From assembly GCF_030684895.1 (NCBI RefSeq), contig NZ_JAUXXP010000082.1:1-43912 (forward strand): a stretch of DNA of 43,912 nucleotides. The letters run 5' to 3'. This DNA is from Pseudomonas sp. (lineage in GTDB: Bacteria; Pseudomonadota; Gammaproteobacteria; Pseudomonadales; Pseudomonadaceae). Of the stretch, positions 15,636 through 24,349 are shown one piece after another (position 1 is the stretch's first letter; each line of letters opens with the position of its first letter). The position numbers were made by a program, and so were the translations under genes. Below the pieces are notes generated by a model. It was given only the letters and a program-made list of their open reading frames with translations. It did not search any database and was not told the origin of the DNA.

Positions 15636-17115
15636 ACCGCTTTTCGAGCACCTGGCCGCACTCGGTGACGCCATCGCCTTGCGTGAAGGCAGCCGAAGCC
15701 TGAGTTATGCCCAGTTATTGGCCGAGATCGAAGTCCGCAGCCAACACCTGCAACAGCTCGGCGCCCGACGCATTGCCCTGGCTCTGGATAACGGCATTGA
15801 CTGGGTACTCTGGGACTTGGCCACCCTGCATGCAGGGCTGGTCTGCGTGCCCGTACCGGGCTTTTTCTCCACCAATCAGCAGGTGCATGTACTCGACAGT
15901 GCCAGCATCGACTGCCTGATCGGCCCGGAAAATACGCTGTACAGCGCGCTGGGTTTCAGTGCGAGTGCAACAGCGAGCGCAGCAGCCAACGCAGCCGGTG
16001 TGCTGCAACGGCCGCGCGCGGTGGTCAGCGAATTACCCGTCGGCACCTGCAAGATCACTTACACCTCTGGCACCACCGGTCAGCCCAAAGGCGTGTGCCT
16101 GGATGTGGCGACACAACTTGCCGTGGCCCACAGCCTCGTACAGGCCAGTGCCAGCTGTCAGGTTGAGCGCCACCTCTGCGTACTGCCGCTGGCCACACTG
16201 CTGGAGAACATCGCCGGCATTTACGCCCCCCTGCTGGCCGGCGCGCAAATCGAGTTGATGCCTATGGCGCAAGTCGGCCTGCTGGGCGCCAGCCAATTTG
16301 ACCTGCCGCGCTTTCTGACGGCCCTGGGTCAGGCGCAACCCAACAGCCTGATCCTGCTGCCGCAGCTGCTGCTGGCGCTGGTCAGCGCCGCCGAACGTGG
16401 CCTGCCCGTACCGGATTCACTGCGCTTTATTGCCGTCGGCGGCGGCCGCGTGTCCAGCCAACTGCTGCAACGTGCCGATGCCCTGGGCTTGCCGATCTTC
16501 GAGGGCTATGGCCTCTCGGAGTGTGCGTCGGTGGTCTGCCTGAACACCCCTGAGCAGCGCCGTATCGGCACCGTTGGCCAACCCTTGCCACACGTGCAGG
16601 TTCGTCTCGGCGCTGACCAGGAAGTGCAAGTCAAAGGCCCGCGCCTATTGGGTTATCTGGGCGAACCGGTAACCGATGAAGACTGGCTGGGCACCGGTGA
16701 CCTCGGCCATTTCGAGGGGCAGTTTCTGGTGCTGCACGGGCGTAAGAAACACCAGTTCATCACCGCCTTTGGCCGCAACGTCAACCCAGAGTGGGTCGAG
16801 GCCGAGTTGGTGCAACAACTGCCCATTGCCCAAGCCTGGCTGCACGGCGAAGCCCTGCCCGGCAACGTCGCCGTACTGGTGCCGCGCTTCGAGACGACCA
16901 GCGACAGCCAACTGGCCGAAGCTGTGGCTGCCGCCAACCAATCACTGCCTGACTACGCCCGCGTGCACCACTGGCTGCGCGCCGCACACCCTTTCAGCAG
17001 CAGCAACGAGCTGGCCACTAGTAATGGCCGGCTGCGCCGTAATGCCCTGTTTACCCACTACCAGAGCGCCATCGAAGAGTTGATGGCCGACCAAACCTGC
17101 TATGGAGATGCTTGA
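15619..17115 (+). CDS. AMP-dependent acyl synthetase/ligase
   Basis: A 498-residue ANL-superfamily enzyme that would activate a carboxylic acid as acyl-adenylate, and perhaps transfer it to CoA. Motifs in order: ITYTSGTTGQPKG (phosphate loop), FEGYGLSECAS (A5-like), LGTGDLGHFEGQFLVLHGRKKHQ (A7/A8, hinge), and a late SSSNELATSNGRLRRNAL carrying the catalytic-Lys region, where the usual K lies in a G-K/R-x-x-R-like context. It is somewhat short and lacks the clear C-terminal Lys motif of standard acyl-CoA ligases, so it may make adenylates for transfer by a partner. The ATG at 15619 follows GGAGGA by eight bases and overlaps the upstream gene. The next gene begins at its stop (TGATG). Confidence 0.85.
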   Translation: MWPAAKPLFEHLAALGDAIALREGSRSLSYAQLLAEIEVRSQHLQQLGARRIALALDNGIDWVLWDLATLHAGLVCVPVPGFFSTNQQVHVLDSASIDCLIGPENTLYSALGFSASATASAAANAAGVLQRPRAVVSELPVGTCKITYTSGTTGQPKGVCLDVATQLAVAHSLVQASASCQVERHLCVLPLATLLENIAGIYAPLLAGAQIELMPMAQVGLLGASQFDLPRFLTALGQAQPNSLILLPQLLLALVSAAERGLPVPDSLRFIAVGGGRVSSQLLQRADALGLPIFEGYGLSECASVVCLNTPEQRRIGTVGQPLPHVQVRLGADQEVQVKGPRLLGYLGEPVTDEDWLGTGDLGHFEGQFLVLHGRKKHQFITAFGRNVNPEWVEAELVQQLPIAQAWLHGEALPGNVAVLVPRFETTSDSQLAEAVAAANQSLPDYARVHHWLRAAHPFSSSNELATSNGRLRRNALFTHYQSAIEELMADQTCYGDA

Positions 17116-17768
17116 TGAGCTTCTATGAATCCCTGCTCGAACAAACCAGTGCTGAACGCAACTACCTGCTCAGCGCCCCGATCATTGCCCAGGCCATGGC
17201 CGGCACCGTCAGCCTGAACAGCTACATCGCCTTTCTCACCGAGGCCTACCACCACGTTAAACACACCGTACCCTTGCTGATGGCCTGCGGTTCGCGCCTG
17301 CCGGAGCGCCTGGAGTGGCTGCGCGAAGCCATTGCTGAGTACATCGACGAAGAAAAAGGCCACCAGGAATGGGTACTCAATGACATCGCCGCCTGCGGCG
17401 CGGACAAGGAAGCCGTACGTAACGGCCTGCCGCATATGTCGACCGAATTGATGGTCAGCTACGTCTACGACCGCATCGCCCGGCATAACCCGGTGAGTTT
17501 CTTCGGCATGGTCAATGTGCTGGAAGGCACCAGCATCGCCCTGGCCACACAAGTGGCCGGCGTGATTCAGGACAAACTGCAACTGCCGAACAAGGCCTTC
17601 AGCTACCTGAGTTCCCACGGCAGCCTCGACCTGGATCACATCGAATTCTTCAAAAAGCTGATGAACCAGTTAGACAACGATGATGACAAGGCGGCGGTGG
17701 TACACACCGCCAAAGTCGTCTATCGCCTGTATGGCGACATATTCCGCAGCCTGCCACTGAGCGCATAG
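17115..17768 (+). CDS. haem-oxygenase-like diiron oxidase (HDO; TenA/CADD/UndA superfamily)
   Basis: A 217-residue all-helical protein of the iron-containing redox enzyme group. All six metal ligands of the CADD-type pattern can be placed: E43 and H50 (E-x6-H), E137 in NVLEGTS, and H168, D172, H175 (H-x3-D-x2-H). That spacing matches CADD and related HDOs, which use a labile diiron site and O2 to cleave C-C or C-N bonds or N-oxygenate substrates (UndA, BesC, SznF), and is not that of thiaminase TenA. The start at 17115 shares one base with the ligase stop, behind GGAGATG. Its partners (acyl-AMP ligase, SDR, GNAT-like protein) suggest oxidation of an activated or modified fatty acid or amino acid; the substrate is unknown. 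Confidence 0.85.
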   Translation: MSFYESLLEQTSAERNYLLSAPIIAQAMAGTVSLNSYIAFLTEAYHHVKHTVPLLMACGSRLPERLEWLREAIAEYIDEEKGHQEWVLNDIAACGADKEAVRNGLPHMSTELMVSYVYDRIARHNPVSFFGMVNVLEGTSIALATQVAGVIQDKLQLPNKAFSYLSSHGSLDLDHIEFFKKLMNQLDNDDDKAAVVHTAKVVYRLYGDIFRSLPLSA

Positions 17769-17776
17769 GAGGCTTG

Positions 17777-18568
17777 ATGAAACTCATCGAATGCCGCGCC
17801 GTGATTACCGGTGCCAGCGGCGGTATCGGCCAGGCGTTGGTCAGTGCCTTACTGGCCGAGGGGGCACAGTTACTGCTGGTCGGCCGTCAACCAGAGGCGT
17901 TGCAGGCGCTGGCACAGACGCAAAGCGGCAAGGTCCAAGTGGTACAGGCCGACATCCGCGAGCGCAGCGGCCGTGAAGCCGTGGTTGCTGCCGCGCAGCG
18001 CTTCGGCGGCATCAATACGCTAATCAACGCCGCCGGGGTCAATCACTTCGGCTTGCTCGAGCAGCATGATGAAACGGCCATCGCTGATCTGATCGGCCTT
18101 AATGTCACCGCCACGCTGCAACTGACCCACCGCCTGCTGCCCATGCTGCGCCAGCAAGGCCGCGCGCTGGTGGTCAATCTCGGTTCGACATTTGGCTCCA
18201 TCGGTTACCCCGGTTTTAGCGCGTATTGCGCCAGCAAGTTCGCCCTGCGCGGCTTCTCCGAAGCCCTGCGCCGTGAACTGGCGGACACTCAGGTGAAGGT
18301 TCTCTACTTCGCCCCGCGTGCGACGCAAACCAGCATGAACGCCGCCAACGTGGTGGCCATGAATGACGAACTCAATGTCGCCATGGACGACCCGCACAGC
18401 GTGGCCCTGCAACTGCTGGCCGCCATCCGCCGCGAGGAAGAGGAACGCTACCTCGGCTGGCCGGAAAAACTCTTCGTACGCCTCAACAGCTTGCTACCCC
18501 GTGTGGTCGACCAGGCCCTGCGCAAGCAACTACCGATTATTCAGCGTTTTGCCCGCAGCAAACCCTAA
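17777..18568 (+). CDS. short-chain dehydrogenase/reductase (SDR)
   Basis: A 263-residue classical SDR. The cofactor motif TGASGGIGQ lies at residues 12-20, NAAG at about 80-90, the catalytic Ser in GSTFGSIGYPG and the Y-x-x-x-K pair in AYCASKFAL. Arg in LLVGRQ after the first beta-alpha unit suggests NADP(H). It would reduce or oxidise a carbonyl/alcohol in the pathway of this operon. AGGAGG precedes the ATG at 17777, eight bases after the previous stop. The C-terminal segment EEERYLGWPEKLFVRLNSLLPRVVDQALRKQ is typical of membrane-associated SDRs that act on lipids. Confidence 0.92.
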   Translation: MKLIECRAVITGASGGIGQALVSALLAEGAQLLLVGRQPEALQALAQTQSGKVQVVQADIRERSGREAVVAAAQRFGGINTLINAAGVNHFGLLEQHDETAIADLIGLNVTATLQLTHRLLPMLRQQGRALVVNLGSTFGSIGYPGFSAYCASKFALRGFSEALRRELADTQVKVLYFAPRATQTSMNAANVVAMNDELNVAMDDPHSVALQLLAAIRREEEERYLGWPEKLFVRLNSLLPRVVDQALRKQLPIIQRFARSKP

Positions 18569-18577
18569 GGAGCCTGT

Positions 18578-19228
18578 ATGAACCCTATCCGTAACGCCGC
18601 CTGTGCCCTGCTCTGCTTCGCCAGCCTGCCCGCCTTCGCGTTAAGCGAACAAGGTCAGACGCAACTGCAAAGCCTGCAAGACCGCTGGGCCGAGATCAAT
18701 TATCAGGTGCCTAAAGAGCAGCGCGAGAAAGCCTTTGCCAGCCTCAGCGAACAAGCGCAAAAAGCCGTTATCGCCGAGCCAGATGCCGCTGAGTTGCATA
18801 TCTGGAACGGCATCATCCTCAGCACCTACGCGGGCGCCAAAGGTGGCCTGGGCGCACTCGGCTTGGTCAAGGAGGCCAAAGCCAGCCTGGAACAAGGCCT
18901 GGCCTTGGACCCCAAAGCGCTGTCCGGCTCGGCTTACACCAGCCTCGGCAGCCTGTATTACCAAGTGCCCGGCTGGCCAATCGGCTTTGGCGATGATGCA
19001 AAAGCCGAAGCCATGCTCAAGCAGGCTCTGGCCATCAACCCGGATGGCATCGACCCCAACTACTTCTATGCCGACTACCTGGCCCGCGCCAAGCGCTATG
19101 CCGAAGCCAAAGTGGCATTGGAAAAAGCCCTGCAAGCACCTGCACGCCCTAATCGCCTGTCCGCCGATGCCGGCCGCAAACAGGATATTCAGGCGCTGCT
19201 CAGCAAGGTCAACGCCGAGCTCAAGTAA
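18578..19228 (+). CDS. exported TPR-repeat protein
   Basis: A 216-residue protein with a signal peptide (about residues 1-22, cleavage after AFA) and tetratricopeptide-like helices through the mature part (AAELHIWNGIILSTYAG, AKASLEQGLALDPKALSGSAYTSLGSLYYQVPGWPIGFGDDAKAEAMLKQALAINPDG, YAEAKVALEKALQAP). It is probably periplasmic or outer-membrane associated and mediates protein contacts. It starts nine bases after the SDR stop with AAGGAG upstream and is the last gene before a terminator, so it belongs to the same transcript. I know no function for it; it could scaffold or deliver the product of the upstream enzymes. Confidence 0.82.
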   Translation: MNPIRNAACALLCFASLPAFALSEQGQTQLQSLQDRWAEINYQVPKEQREKAFASLSEQAQKAVIAEPDAAELHIWNGIILSTYAGAKGGLGALGLVKEAKASLEQGLALDPKALSGSAYTSLGSLYYQVPGWPIGFGDDAKAEAMLKQALAINPDGIDPNYFYADYLARAKRYAEAKVALEKALQAPARPNRLSADAGRKQDIQALLSKVNAELK

Positions 19229-19243
19229 TACGCCGCTAAACCC

Positions 19244-19281
19244 CACCTGATCGGTCCCTTGTGGAGCCGATCAGGTGTTTA
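19244..19281 (+). terminator. terminator of the diiron-oxidase operon
   Basis: CACCTGATCGG (19244-19254) and CCGATCAGGTG (19267-19277) form a perfect 11-bp stem with a 12-nt loop, followed by TTTAAAA. The next gene starts 87 bp later with its own leader. Confidence 0.7.
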
Positions 19282-19367
19282 AAACAGCCTCGACTTCCTC
19301 GCCTAGGCTTTGCAAGGGTCTGTTAGTCTCAGCACGTACGTTTGAATCAAAAACAGGAAGTGGCTGC

Positions 19368-20024
19368 ATGCGTATTCTGCTGGTCGAAGATGACAAAGCC
19401 CTTGGCGAAGGGATTCGCACCGCGCTCAAGCCCGAGGGTTACACCGTCGACTGGGTACAGGATGGCAGCAGTGCACTGCATGCCCTGACCAGTGAGAGCT
19501 TCGAGCTGGCCATCCTCGACCTTGGCCTGCCGCGCATGGACGGCCTGCAAGTACTCAAGCACTTACGTGCTGCCGCCAACCCGGTGCCGGTACTGGTACT
19601 GACCGCCCGCGACTCGACCAGCGACCGCATCGCCGGGCTGGATGCCGGGGCCGATGATTACCTGGTCAAACCCTTCGATGTCGCCGAACTCAAGGCCCGC
19701 ATGCGCGCCTTGCTGCGGCGCAGTTTCAACCGCCCACAACCGGCACTGGAATACCGTGGCATCAGCCTTGACCCGGTCAGCCAGGCAGTCAGTTATCAGG
19801 GCCAGACGGTCAATCTGCCACGCAAGGAATTTCTCCTGCTGCACGAACTGCTCGCCCAGCCGGGACGGGTGATGACCCGCGACAAGCTGCAACAGGCCCT
19901 CTATGGCTGGGATGAAGAGCTGGAGAGCAACGCCCTGGAGGTGCATGTGCATCACCTGCGCAAGAAGTTCTTTCCCGAGCTGATCCGCACCGTGCGCGGC
20001 GTTGGCTACCTGGTGGATAAATAA
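19368..20024 (+). CDS. OmpR-family response regulator (QseB/PmrA-like)
   Basis: A 218-residue regulator with a receiver domain (D51 in LAILDLGLPRMDG; K in YLVKPFD) and a winged-helix DNA-binding domain (SNALEVHVHHLRKKF, IRTVRGVGYLVDK). The late YGWDEELESNALEVHVHHLR signature is that of the QseB/PmrA/TctD branch. It is followed one base later by its sensor kinase. In P. aeruginosa the PmrAB genes lie near the lactate locus, and here too the pair adjoins lldR, so orthology to pmrA is possible but unproven. AGGAAG precedes the ATG at 19368. Confidence 0.88.
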   Translation: MRILLVEDDKALGEGIRTALKPEGYTVDWVQDGSSALHALTSESFELAILDLGLPRMDGLQVLKHLRAAANPVPVLVLTARDSTSDRIAGLDAGADDYLVKPFDVAELKARMRALLRRSFNRPQPALEYRGISLDPVSQAVSYQGQTVNLPRKEFLLLHELLAQPGRVMTRDKLQQALYGWDEELESNALEVHVHHLRKKFFPELIRTVRGVGYLVDK

Positions 20025-20025
20025 C

Positions 20026-21498
20026 ATGCCGAAGTTGTTGCGCTCGATCCGCGCGCGGTTGCTGGTATTGCTGCTGACCTTGCTAAGCGTTTCCCTAGGG
20101 CTGATCAGCCACAAGATTTACAGCGATGCCAGCCATGAAGTGGAAGAGCTGTTCGACGCCCAACTGGCGCAGACCTCCCGTATGCTCATGGGCCTGGTGC
20201 GCCATGAGCTGTCCGCCGACTCGCGCCGCGACCTGCAGGCGGCGCTGGACGAAGCCCTGCTGCTGAAAAACAGCCCGCGCAACCTCAATGGCCTGCTCGG
20301 GCACAGCTACGAAAGCAAGCTGGCCTTCCAGATGCTCGACGACAATGGCGAGCTGGTGTTCCAGTCGGCCAGCGCACCCAAGGGCCTGCTGATGGAGATG
20401 ATTGCCCAGCTCGGTCTCAACCTGCCGGCTGGCGAGCAGCCGCTGAGCGAACGCCTCAACCGCCTGGCCAAATACCTCAGCGGTTACCACACTCTGACCC
20501 TCGGCGAGCACCGCTGGCGGGTGTTTGTGCTGCACGACAACGTCGACCATCACTGGGTGCTGGTGGGCGAGCGCGAAGATGTACGCGGTGAACTGTCCGG
20601 CAAAATTGCCCGGCGCACCCTGCAACCGCTGCTGATCGGTCTGCCACTGCTGGCCCTGCTGCTCTGGTTGGCCGTGGGTTTTGGGCTGCGGCCGCTGCAG
20701 CGCATGGCCGAGTCGATCAAGGCACGCGCACCGGACAACCTCGCACCGCTGATTTTCGGCCCGTTGCCGCTGGAACTGGAGCCCATGGGCGCGGCGCTCA
20801 ACCGCCTGCTGATGCAGGTCAACCAGCTGCTGGATCAGGAAAAACGCTTTATTGCCGACGCCGCCCACGAGCTGCGCACGCCGCTGGCGGTGCTGCGCAT
20901 CCACGCGCAGAACGCGTTGGAAGCCCCCGACCCGCAGGACCGCAACGATGCCCTGCGCCAGCTCGGCAGCGGTGTCGAGCGCGCGACGCGGGTGGTGGCG
21001 CAGTTGCTGACCCTGGCACGTCTGGAGCCCAACGTGGCGCAACTGGCCATGCGCGAGCTGGACCTGCTCGGCTATCTGCGCAACGAGCTGGCGGAGCTGA
21101 TCCCGCTGGCCCTGGCGCGCCATCAGGAACTCAACCTGGAGGCCATTGAGCCGGCCGATTATCAGCTACTGGCCGATGGCCCGAGCCTCGGCACCCTGTT
21201 GCAGAACCTGATCAGCAATGCTGTGCAATACACCCCTGACGGCGGGCGCATTCAGGTGCAGCTGGAGGCTCAGGCAGATGCCATCGTACTGCGCGTGCAG
21301 GACAGCGGCCCGGGTGTGGATGAGGCACAGCGGGAAAAACTCTTCGAGCGCTTTTACCGGCTCGGCGCGGGCCAGGGCGCCGGCCTTGGCCTGTCCATCG
21401 TGTTACGCGTAGTAGAGCTGCACCGCGCCAGCATCAGCCTAGGCGACTCGCCCCTCGGCGGCCTGGAAGTCGCGGTGCGCCTGCCACGCAACCGCTAA
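20026..21498 (+). CDS. sensor histidine kinase (QseC/PmrB-like)
   Basis: A 490-residue kinase: TM1 about 10-28, a periplasmic sensor domain about 30-200, TM2 about 208-228, a HAMP-like linker, HisKA with H281 in ADAAHELRTPLAVLRIH, and a HATPase domain (NLISNAVQYTPDGG N-box, VQDSGPGVDEAQ G1, GQGAGLGLSIV G2). The sensor domain is longer than in the ColS-like kinase and resembles the 2CSK-N/QseC type. It is coupled to the regulator (ATG one base after its stop) and its stop overlaps the lldR stop on the opposite strand. The signal is unknown. Confidence 0.88.
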   Translation: MPKLLRSIRARLLVLLLTLLSVSLGLISHKIYSDASHEVEELFDAQLAQTSRMLMGLVRHELSADSRRDLQAALDEALLLKNSPRNLNGLLGHSYESKLAFQMLDDNGELVFQSASAPKGLLMEMIAQLGLNLPAGEQPLSERLNRLAKYLSGYHTLTLGEHRWRVFVLHDNVDHHWVLVGEREDVRGELSGKIARRTLQPLLIGLPLLALLLWLAVGFGLRPLQRMAESIKARAPDNLAPLIFGPLPLELEPMGAALNRLLMQVNQLLDQEKRFIADAAHELRTPLAVLRIHAQNALEAPDPQDRNDALRQLGSGVERATRVVAQLLTLARLEPNVAQLAMRELDLLGYLRNELAELIPLALARHQELNLEAIEPADYQLLADGPSLGTLLQNLISNAVQYTPDGGRIQVQLEAQADAIVLRVQDSGPGVDEAQREKLFERFYRLGAGQGAGLGLSIVLRVVELHRASISLGDSPLGGLEVAVRLPRNR

Positions 21499-22271
21499 CG
21501 GGTTGAGCTAACACCTCGGCGCTGCGCCCGCTCTTCGCGGCGGGCCTGCTGCTGCACGTCGGCCAGCACTTCCTGCACATAATCGATATGCCGATTGGAC
21601 AGCGCGCGGGCGTCTTCGGCGCGGCCTTCGATAATCGCCTGGTAGAGCGTGCGGTGCTGCTCGATCAGCATGTCACGGGTTTCATCGCGCTGGGCATACA
21701 TGCCGCCGATATTGGTCACCACGTTGCGTTTGAGCAGGTCGAACAGCCCGCGAATGGTGTGCAGCAGCACGGCGTTGTGGCTGGCCTCAGCAATTGCCAG
21801 ATGGAAGTTGGCATCGGCGGCGCCCTCTTCGGCGCGAGTCACCTTGCCGCTGCGGCTGTAGCAATCCTGCAGCGTGGCAAAGGCGTCGCCCAGGCGCTGG
21901 CGATCCAGTTCAGTGGCGCGCTGCGCGGCATAGAAGGCGCAGGAGCCTTCCAGGGTGTGACGGAACTCCAGCAGGTCGCGCTGCGCTTCGGGATTGCTTT
22001 CCAACAGATGCAGCAGCGGGTCACTGAAGGTCGAGCCCAGGCTCTCGGCGACATAGTTACCGCCACCATGGCGGCTGACCAGCAGGCCCTTGGCCGCCAG
22101 TTTCTGGATCGCTTCACGCAGCGACGGCCGCGACACGCCGAACTGCTCGGCCAGCACCCGCTCCGCCGGTAGGCGCTCGCCGGCCTTGAGCGTGCCTTCG
22201 AGGATCATGGTCTCCAGTTGGCTGACGATATCGTCCGACAAACGGCGCTGCCGCACCGATCCCACTTCCAT
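21495..22271 (-). CDS. lldR: GntR/FadR-family regulator of lactate utilisation, LldR-like
   Basis: A 258-residue regulator with an N-terminal GntR winged helix (about 8-75: LSDDIVSQLETMILEGTLKAGERLPAERVLAEQFGVSRPSLREAIQKLAAKG) and a C-terminal FCD effector domain (about 95-235) with the metal/ligand His and Asp residues of that fold (EGAADANFHLAIAEASHN, LIEQHRTLYQAI). It lies divergent from lldP-lldD-dld, so it is very likely the L-lactate-responsive repressor of that operon. The start at 22271 follows GGAG by nine bases; an ATG at 22304 is possible and would add 11 residues. A 17-bp palindrome at 22442-22458 is its probable operator. Confidence 0.88.
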   Translation of the reverse strand: MEVGSVRQRRLSDDIVSQLETMILEGTLKAGERLPAERVLAEQFGVSRPSLREAIQKLAAKGLLVSRHGGGNYVAESLGSTFSDPLLHLLESNPEAQRDLLEFRHTLEGSCAFYAAQRATELDRQRLGDAFATLQDCYSRSGKVTRAEEGAADANFHLAIAEASHNAVLLHTIRGLFDLLKRNVVTNIGGMYAQRDETRDMLIEQHRTLYQAIIEGRAEDARALSNRHIDYVQEVLADVQQQARREERAQRRGVSSTR

Positions 22272-22367
22272 AACCCGCACTCCATTGGTTTGACCACCTG
22301 CCATGGGCCTTTGCAGCCCGCTGCCGGCAAGCCTATCGCCGCCTCAGCTGCCTAGCAAGGCGTAGCT

Positions 22368-22385
22368 TTACGACCAAAGTCGTAA
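22368..22385. promoter_or_regulatory. palindrome of unknown binding protein in the lldR-lldP gap
   Basis: TTACGAC (22368-22374), CAAA, GTCGTAA (22379-22385): a perfect 7-bp inverted repeat. It is distinct from the presumed LldR site and suggests a second regulator of the lactate genes. Confidence 0.5.
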
Positions 22386-22441
22386 GGCAGCCAATTGACA
22401 GGCTGGCGGCCGCACTTCTACCCTGACGACGCAATCTTGTA

Positions 22442-22458
22442 AATTGGTATTACCAATT
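22442..22458. promoter_or_regulatory. predicted LldR operator
   Basis: AATTGGTA (22442-22449), one central T, TACCAATT (22451-22458): a perfect 17-bp palindrome of the TTGGTNxACCAA type bound by FadR-family lactate regulators. It is 43 bp before the leader ORF and 139 bp before lldP. Confidence 0.78.
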
Positions 22459-22500
22459 ATCCACACTAAAACAATTCCAAAAATCCAACGAGGTCTCTCT

Positions 22501-22584
22501 ATGTCGGCTCAATTGCTTATCCCCGCCGCAACGCTGCATACCGATGCGCAACCGCATTCACCCATGCGCACCGCGCAGCGTTAA
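22501..22584 (+). CDS. possible 27-codon leader ORF before lldP
   Basis: ATG at 22501 opens a 27-residue ORF (MSAQLLIPAATL...SPMRTAQR) that ends with TAA at 22584, 12 bases before the lldP start codon. GAGG lies eight bases upstream of the ATG, a better ribosome binding site than many genes here. Its stop codon runs directly into the lldP site (TTAAGGAGAG). It could be a translationally coupled leader peptide or a chance ORF in the 5' UTR. I know of no counterpart. Confidence 0.4.
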   Translation: MSAQLLIPAATLHTDAQPHSPMRTAQR

Positions 22585-22596
22585 GGAGAGATCACC

Positions 22597-24291
22597 ATGT
22601 CGACGGGTCTTCTTGCCCTACTGGCTTTTTCCCCCATCCTGCTGGCTGCCGTTCTGTTGATCGGCCTGCGCTGGCCGGCCAAGCACGCCATGCCGCTGGT
22701 TTATCTGCTTACCGTTGGCGTTGCGCTGTTTGCCTGGGACATGAGTTTCAACCGCGTGCTGGCCTCCACCGTACAAGGTCTGCTGATCACCCTCGGCCTG
22801 CTGTGGATCATCTTTGGCGCGATTCTGCTGCTCAACACCCTTAAGCATTCCGGCGGCATCACCGCGATTCGCGCCGGTTTTGCCACCATCAGCCCGGACC
22901 GGCGCATTCAGGCGATCATCATCGCCTGGCTGTTCGGCTGCTTTATCGAGGGCGCATCCGGCTTCGGTACGCCTGCGGCCATCGCCGCGCCGCTGCTGGT
23001 GGCTATCGGCTTCCCGGCCATGGCTGCGGTAATGCTCGGCATGCTGGTACAGAGCACGCCGGTGTCGTTCGGTGCGGTGGGTACGCCGATCATCGTTGGG
23101 GTCAATACCGGCCTGGACTCAGCCACCATTGGTGCACAGCTGGTTGAGCACGGTTCGTCCTGGGCGCAGTTTCTGCAGTTGATCACCAGTGAAGTGGCAA
23201 TCATCCACGCCATTGTCGGCACCGTGATGCCGCTGATTATGGTGCTGATGCTGACGCGCTTCTTCGGCACCGAGAAAAGCTGGAAAGCCGGTTTTGCAGT
23301 GCTGCCATTCGCGATCTTCGCCGGCCTGGCGTTCACCATCCCTTACGCGTTGACCGGTGTATTCCTCGGCCCTGAATTTCCTTCTCTGGGCGGTGGTTTG
23401 ATTGGCCTGGCGATTGTCACCAGCGCCGCGCGCATGGGCTTTCTGCTGCCAAAAACCACCTGGGATTTCGCCCCGGCGGACAAATGGCCAGCCGAGTGGC
23501 TGGGCACCGTAGAAATGAAGCTAGACCAACTCACCGCCAAGCCGATGAGCGCTCTACGCGCTTGGCTGCCTTACGTACTGGTTGGCGTGCTGCTGGTGAT
23601 CAGCCGGGTATTCCCCGAGGTGAGTGCCGCGCTGAAGGCAGTGATGCTCAACTTCCCCGATCTGCTCGGCGAAACCGGTATCGGTGCCAACTTCCAGCCG
23701 CTGTACCTGCCGGGCGGGATTCTGGTCACCGTGGTGCTTGCCACCTTCTTCTTCCACGGCATGAAGCTGCGCGAATTGGGCAGCGCCGTGAAGGAGTCGT
23801 CGGGCGTACTGCTCAGCGCCGGCTTCGTGCTGCTGTTTACCGTGCCGATGGTGCGCATCCTGATCAACTCCGGGGTTAACGCCGCCGAGCTGTCGAGCAT
23901 GCCGATCCTGATGGCACGCTGGGCGGCTGACAGCGTGGGCGGTATCTACCCGCTGCTGGCACCGAGCGTCGGCGCCCTGGGCGCGTTTATTGCCGGTTCC
24001 AACACCGTCAGCAACATGATGTTCAGCCAGTTCCAGTTCGGCGTGGCCAGCAGCCTGGGCATTTCCAGCGCGCTGATTGTGGCGGTGCAGGCGATTGGTG
24101 CGGCCGCCGGCAATATGGTGGCGATTCACAACGTCGTCGCGGCTTCGGCCACGGTTGGCCTGCTGGGCCGCGAAGGCAGCATCCTGCGCAAGACCGTCTG
24201 GCCTACCCTGTACTACGTGCTGTTTACCGGCCTGATCGCACTGTTTGCCGTGTATGTGCTGGGCATTAGCGACCCGCTGATGGCCAACTGA
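22597..24291 (+). CDS. lldP: L-lactate permease
   Basis: A 564-residue polytopic permease of the LctP family with about 12-13 hydrophobic helices. Family signatures are seen: [50 protein letters not shown] in the N-terminal half, and [26 protein letters not shown] and [27 protein letters not shown] in the C-terminal half. It imports lactate (and often glycolate) by proton symport. GGAGAG precedes the ATG at 22597. It is the first gene of the lactate operon, under the presumed LldR operator, followed after 58 bp by lldD with a stable hairpin between them. Confidence 0.95.
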   Translation: MSTGLLALLAFSPILLAAVLLIGLRWPAKHAMPLVYLLTVGVALFAWDMSFNRVLASTVQGLLITLGLLWIIFGAILLLNTLKHSGGITAIRAGFATISPDRRIQAIIIAWLFGCFIEGASGFGTPAAIAAPLLVAIGFPAMAAVMLGMLVQSTPVSFGAVGTPIIVGVNTGLDSATIGAQLVEHGSSWAQFLQLITSEVAIIHAIVGTVMPLIMVLMLTRFFGTEKSWKAGFAVLPFAIFAGLAFTIPYALTGVFLGPEFPSLGGGLIGLAIVTSAARMGFLLPKTTWDFAPADKWPAEWLGTVEMKLDQLTAKPMSALRAWLPYVLVGVLLVISRVFPEVSAALKAVMLNFPDLLGETGIGANFQPLYLPGGILVTVVLATFFFHGMKLRELGSAVKESSGVLLSAGFVLLFTVPMVRILINSGVNAAELSSMPILMARWAADSVGGIYPLLAPSVGALGAFIAGSNTVSNMMFSQFQFGVASSLGISSALIVAVQAIGAAAGNMVAIHNVVAASATVGLLGREGSILRKTVWPTLYYVLFTGLIALFAVYVLGISDPLMAN

Positions 24292-24302
24292 CCGCCACTC
24301 CG

Positions 24303-24322
24303 GCGCGCCCTTCGGGGCGCGC
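24303..24322 (+). other. intercistronic UUCG hairpin between lldP and lldD
   Basis: GCGCGCCC (24303-24310), loop TTCG, GGGCGCGC (24315-24322): a perfect 8-bp GC stem closed by an extra-stable tetraloop, with no U-tract after it. It probably protects or partitions the polycistronic mRNA rather than terminating it. Confidence 0.6.
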
Positions 24323-24349
24323 ATTGACCTTCTGCATCGAGTGAAGTCC

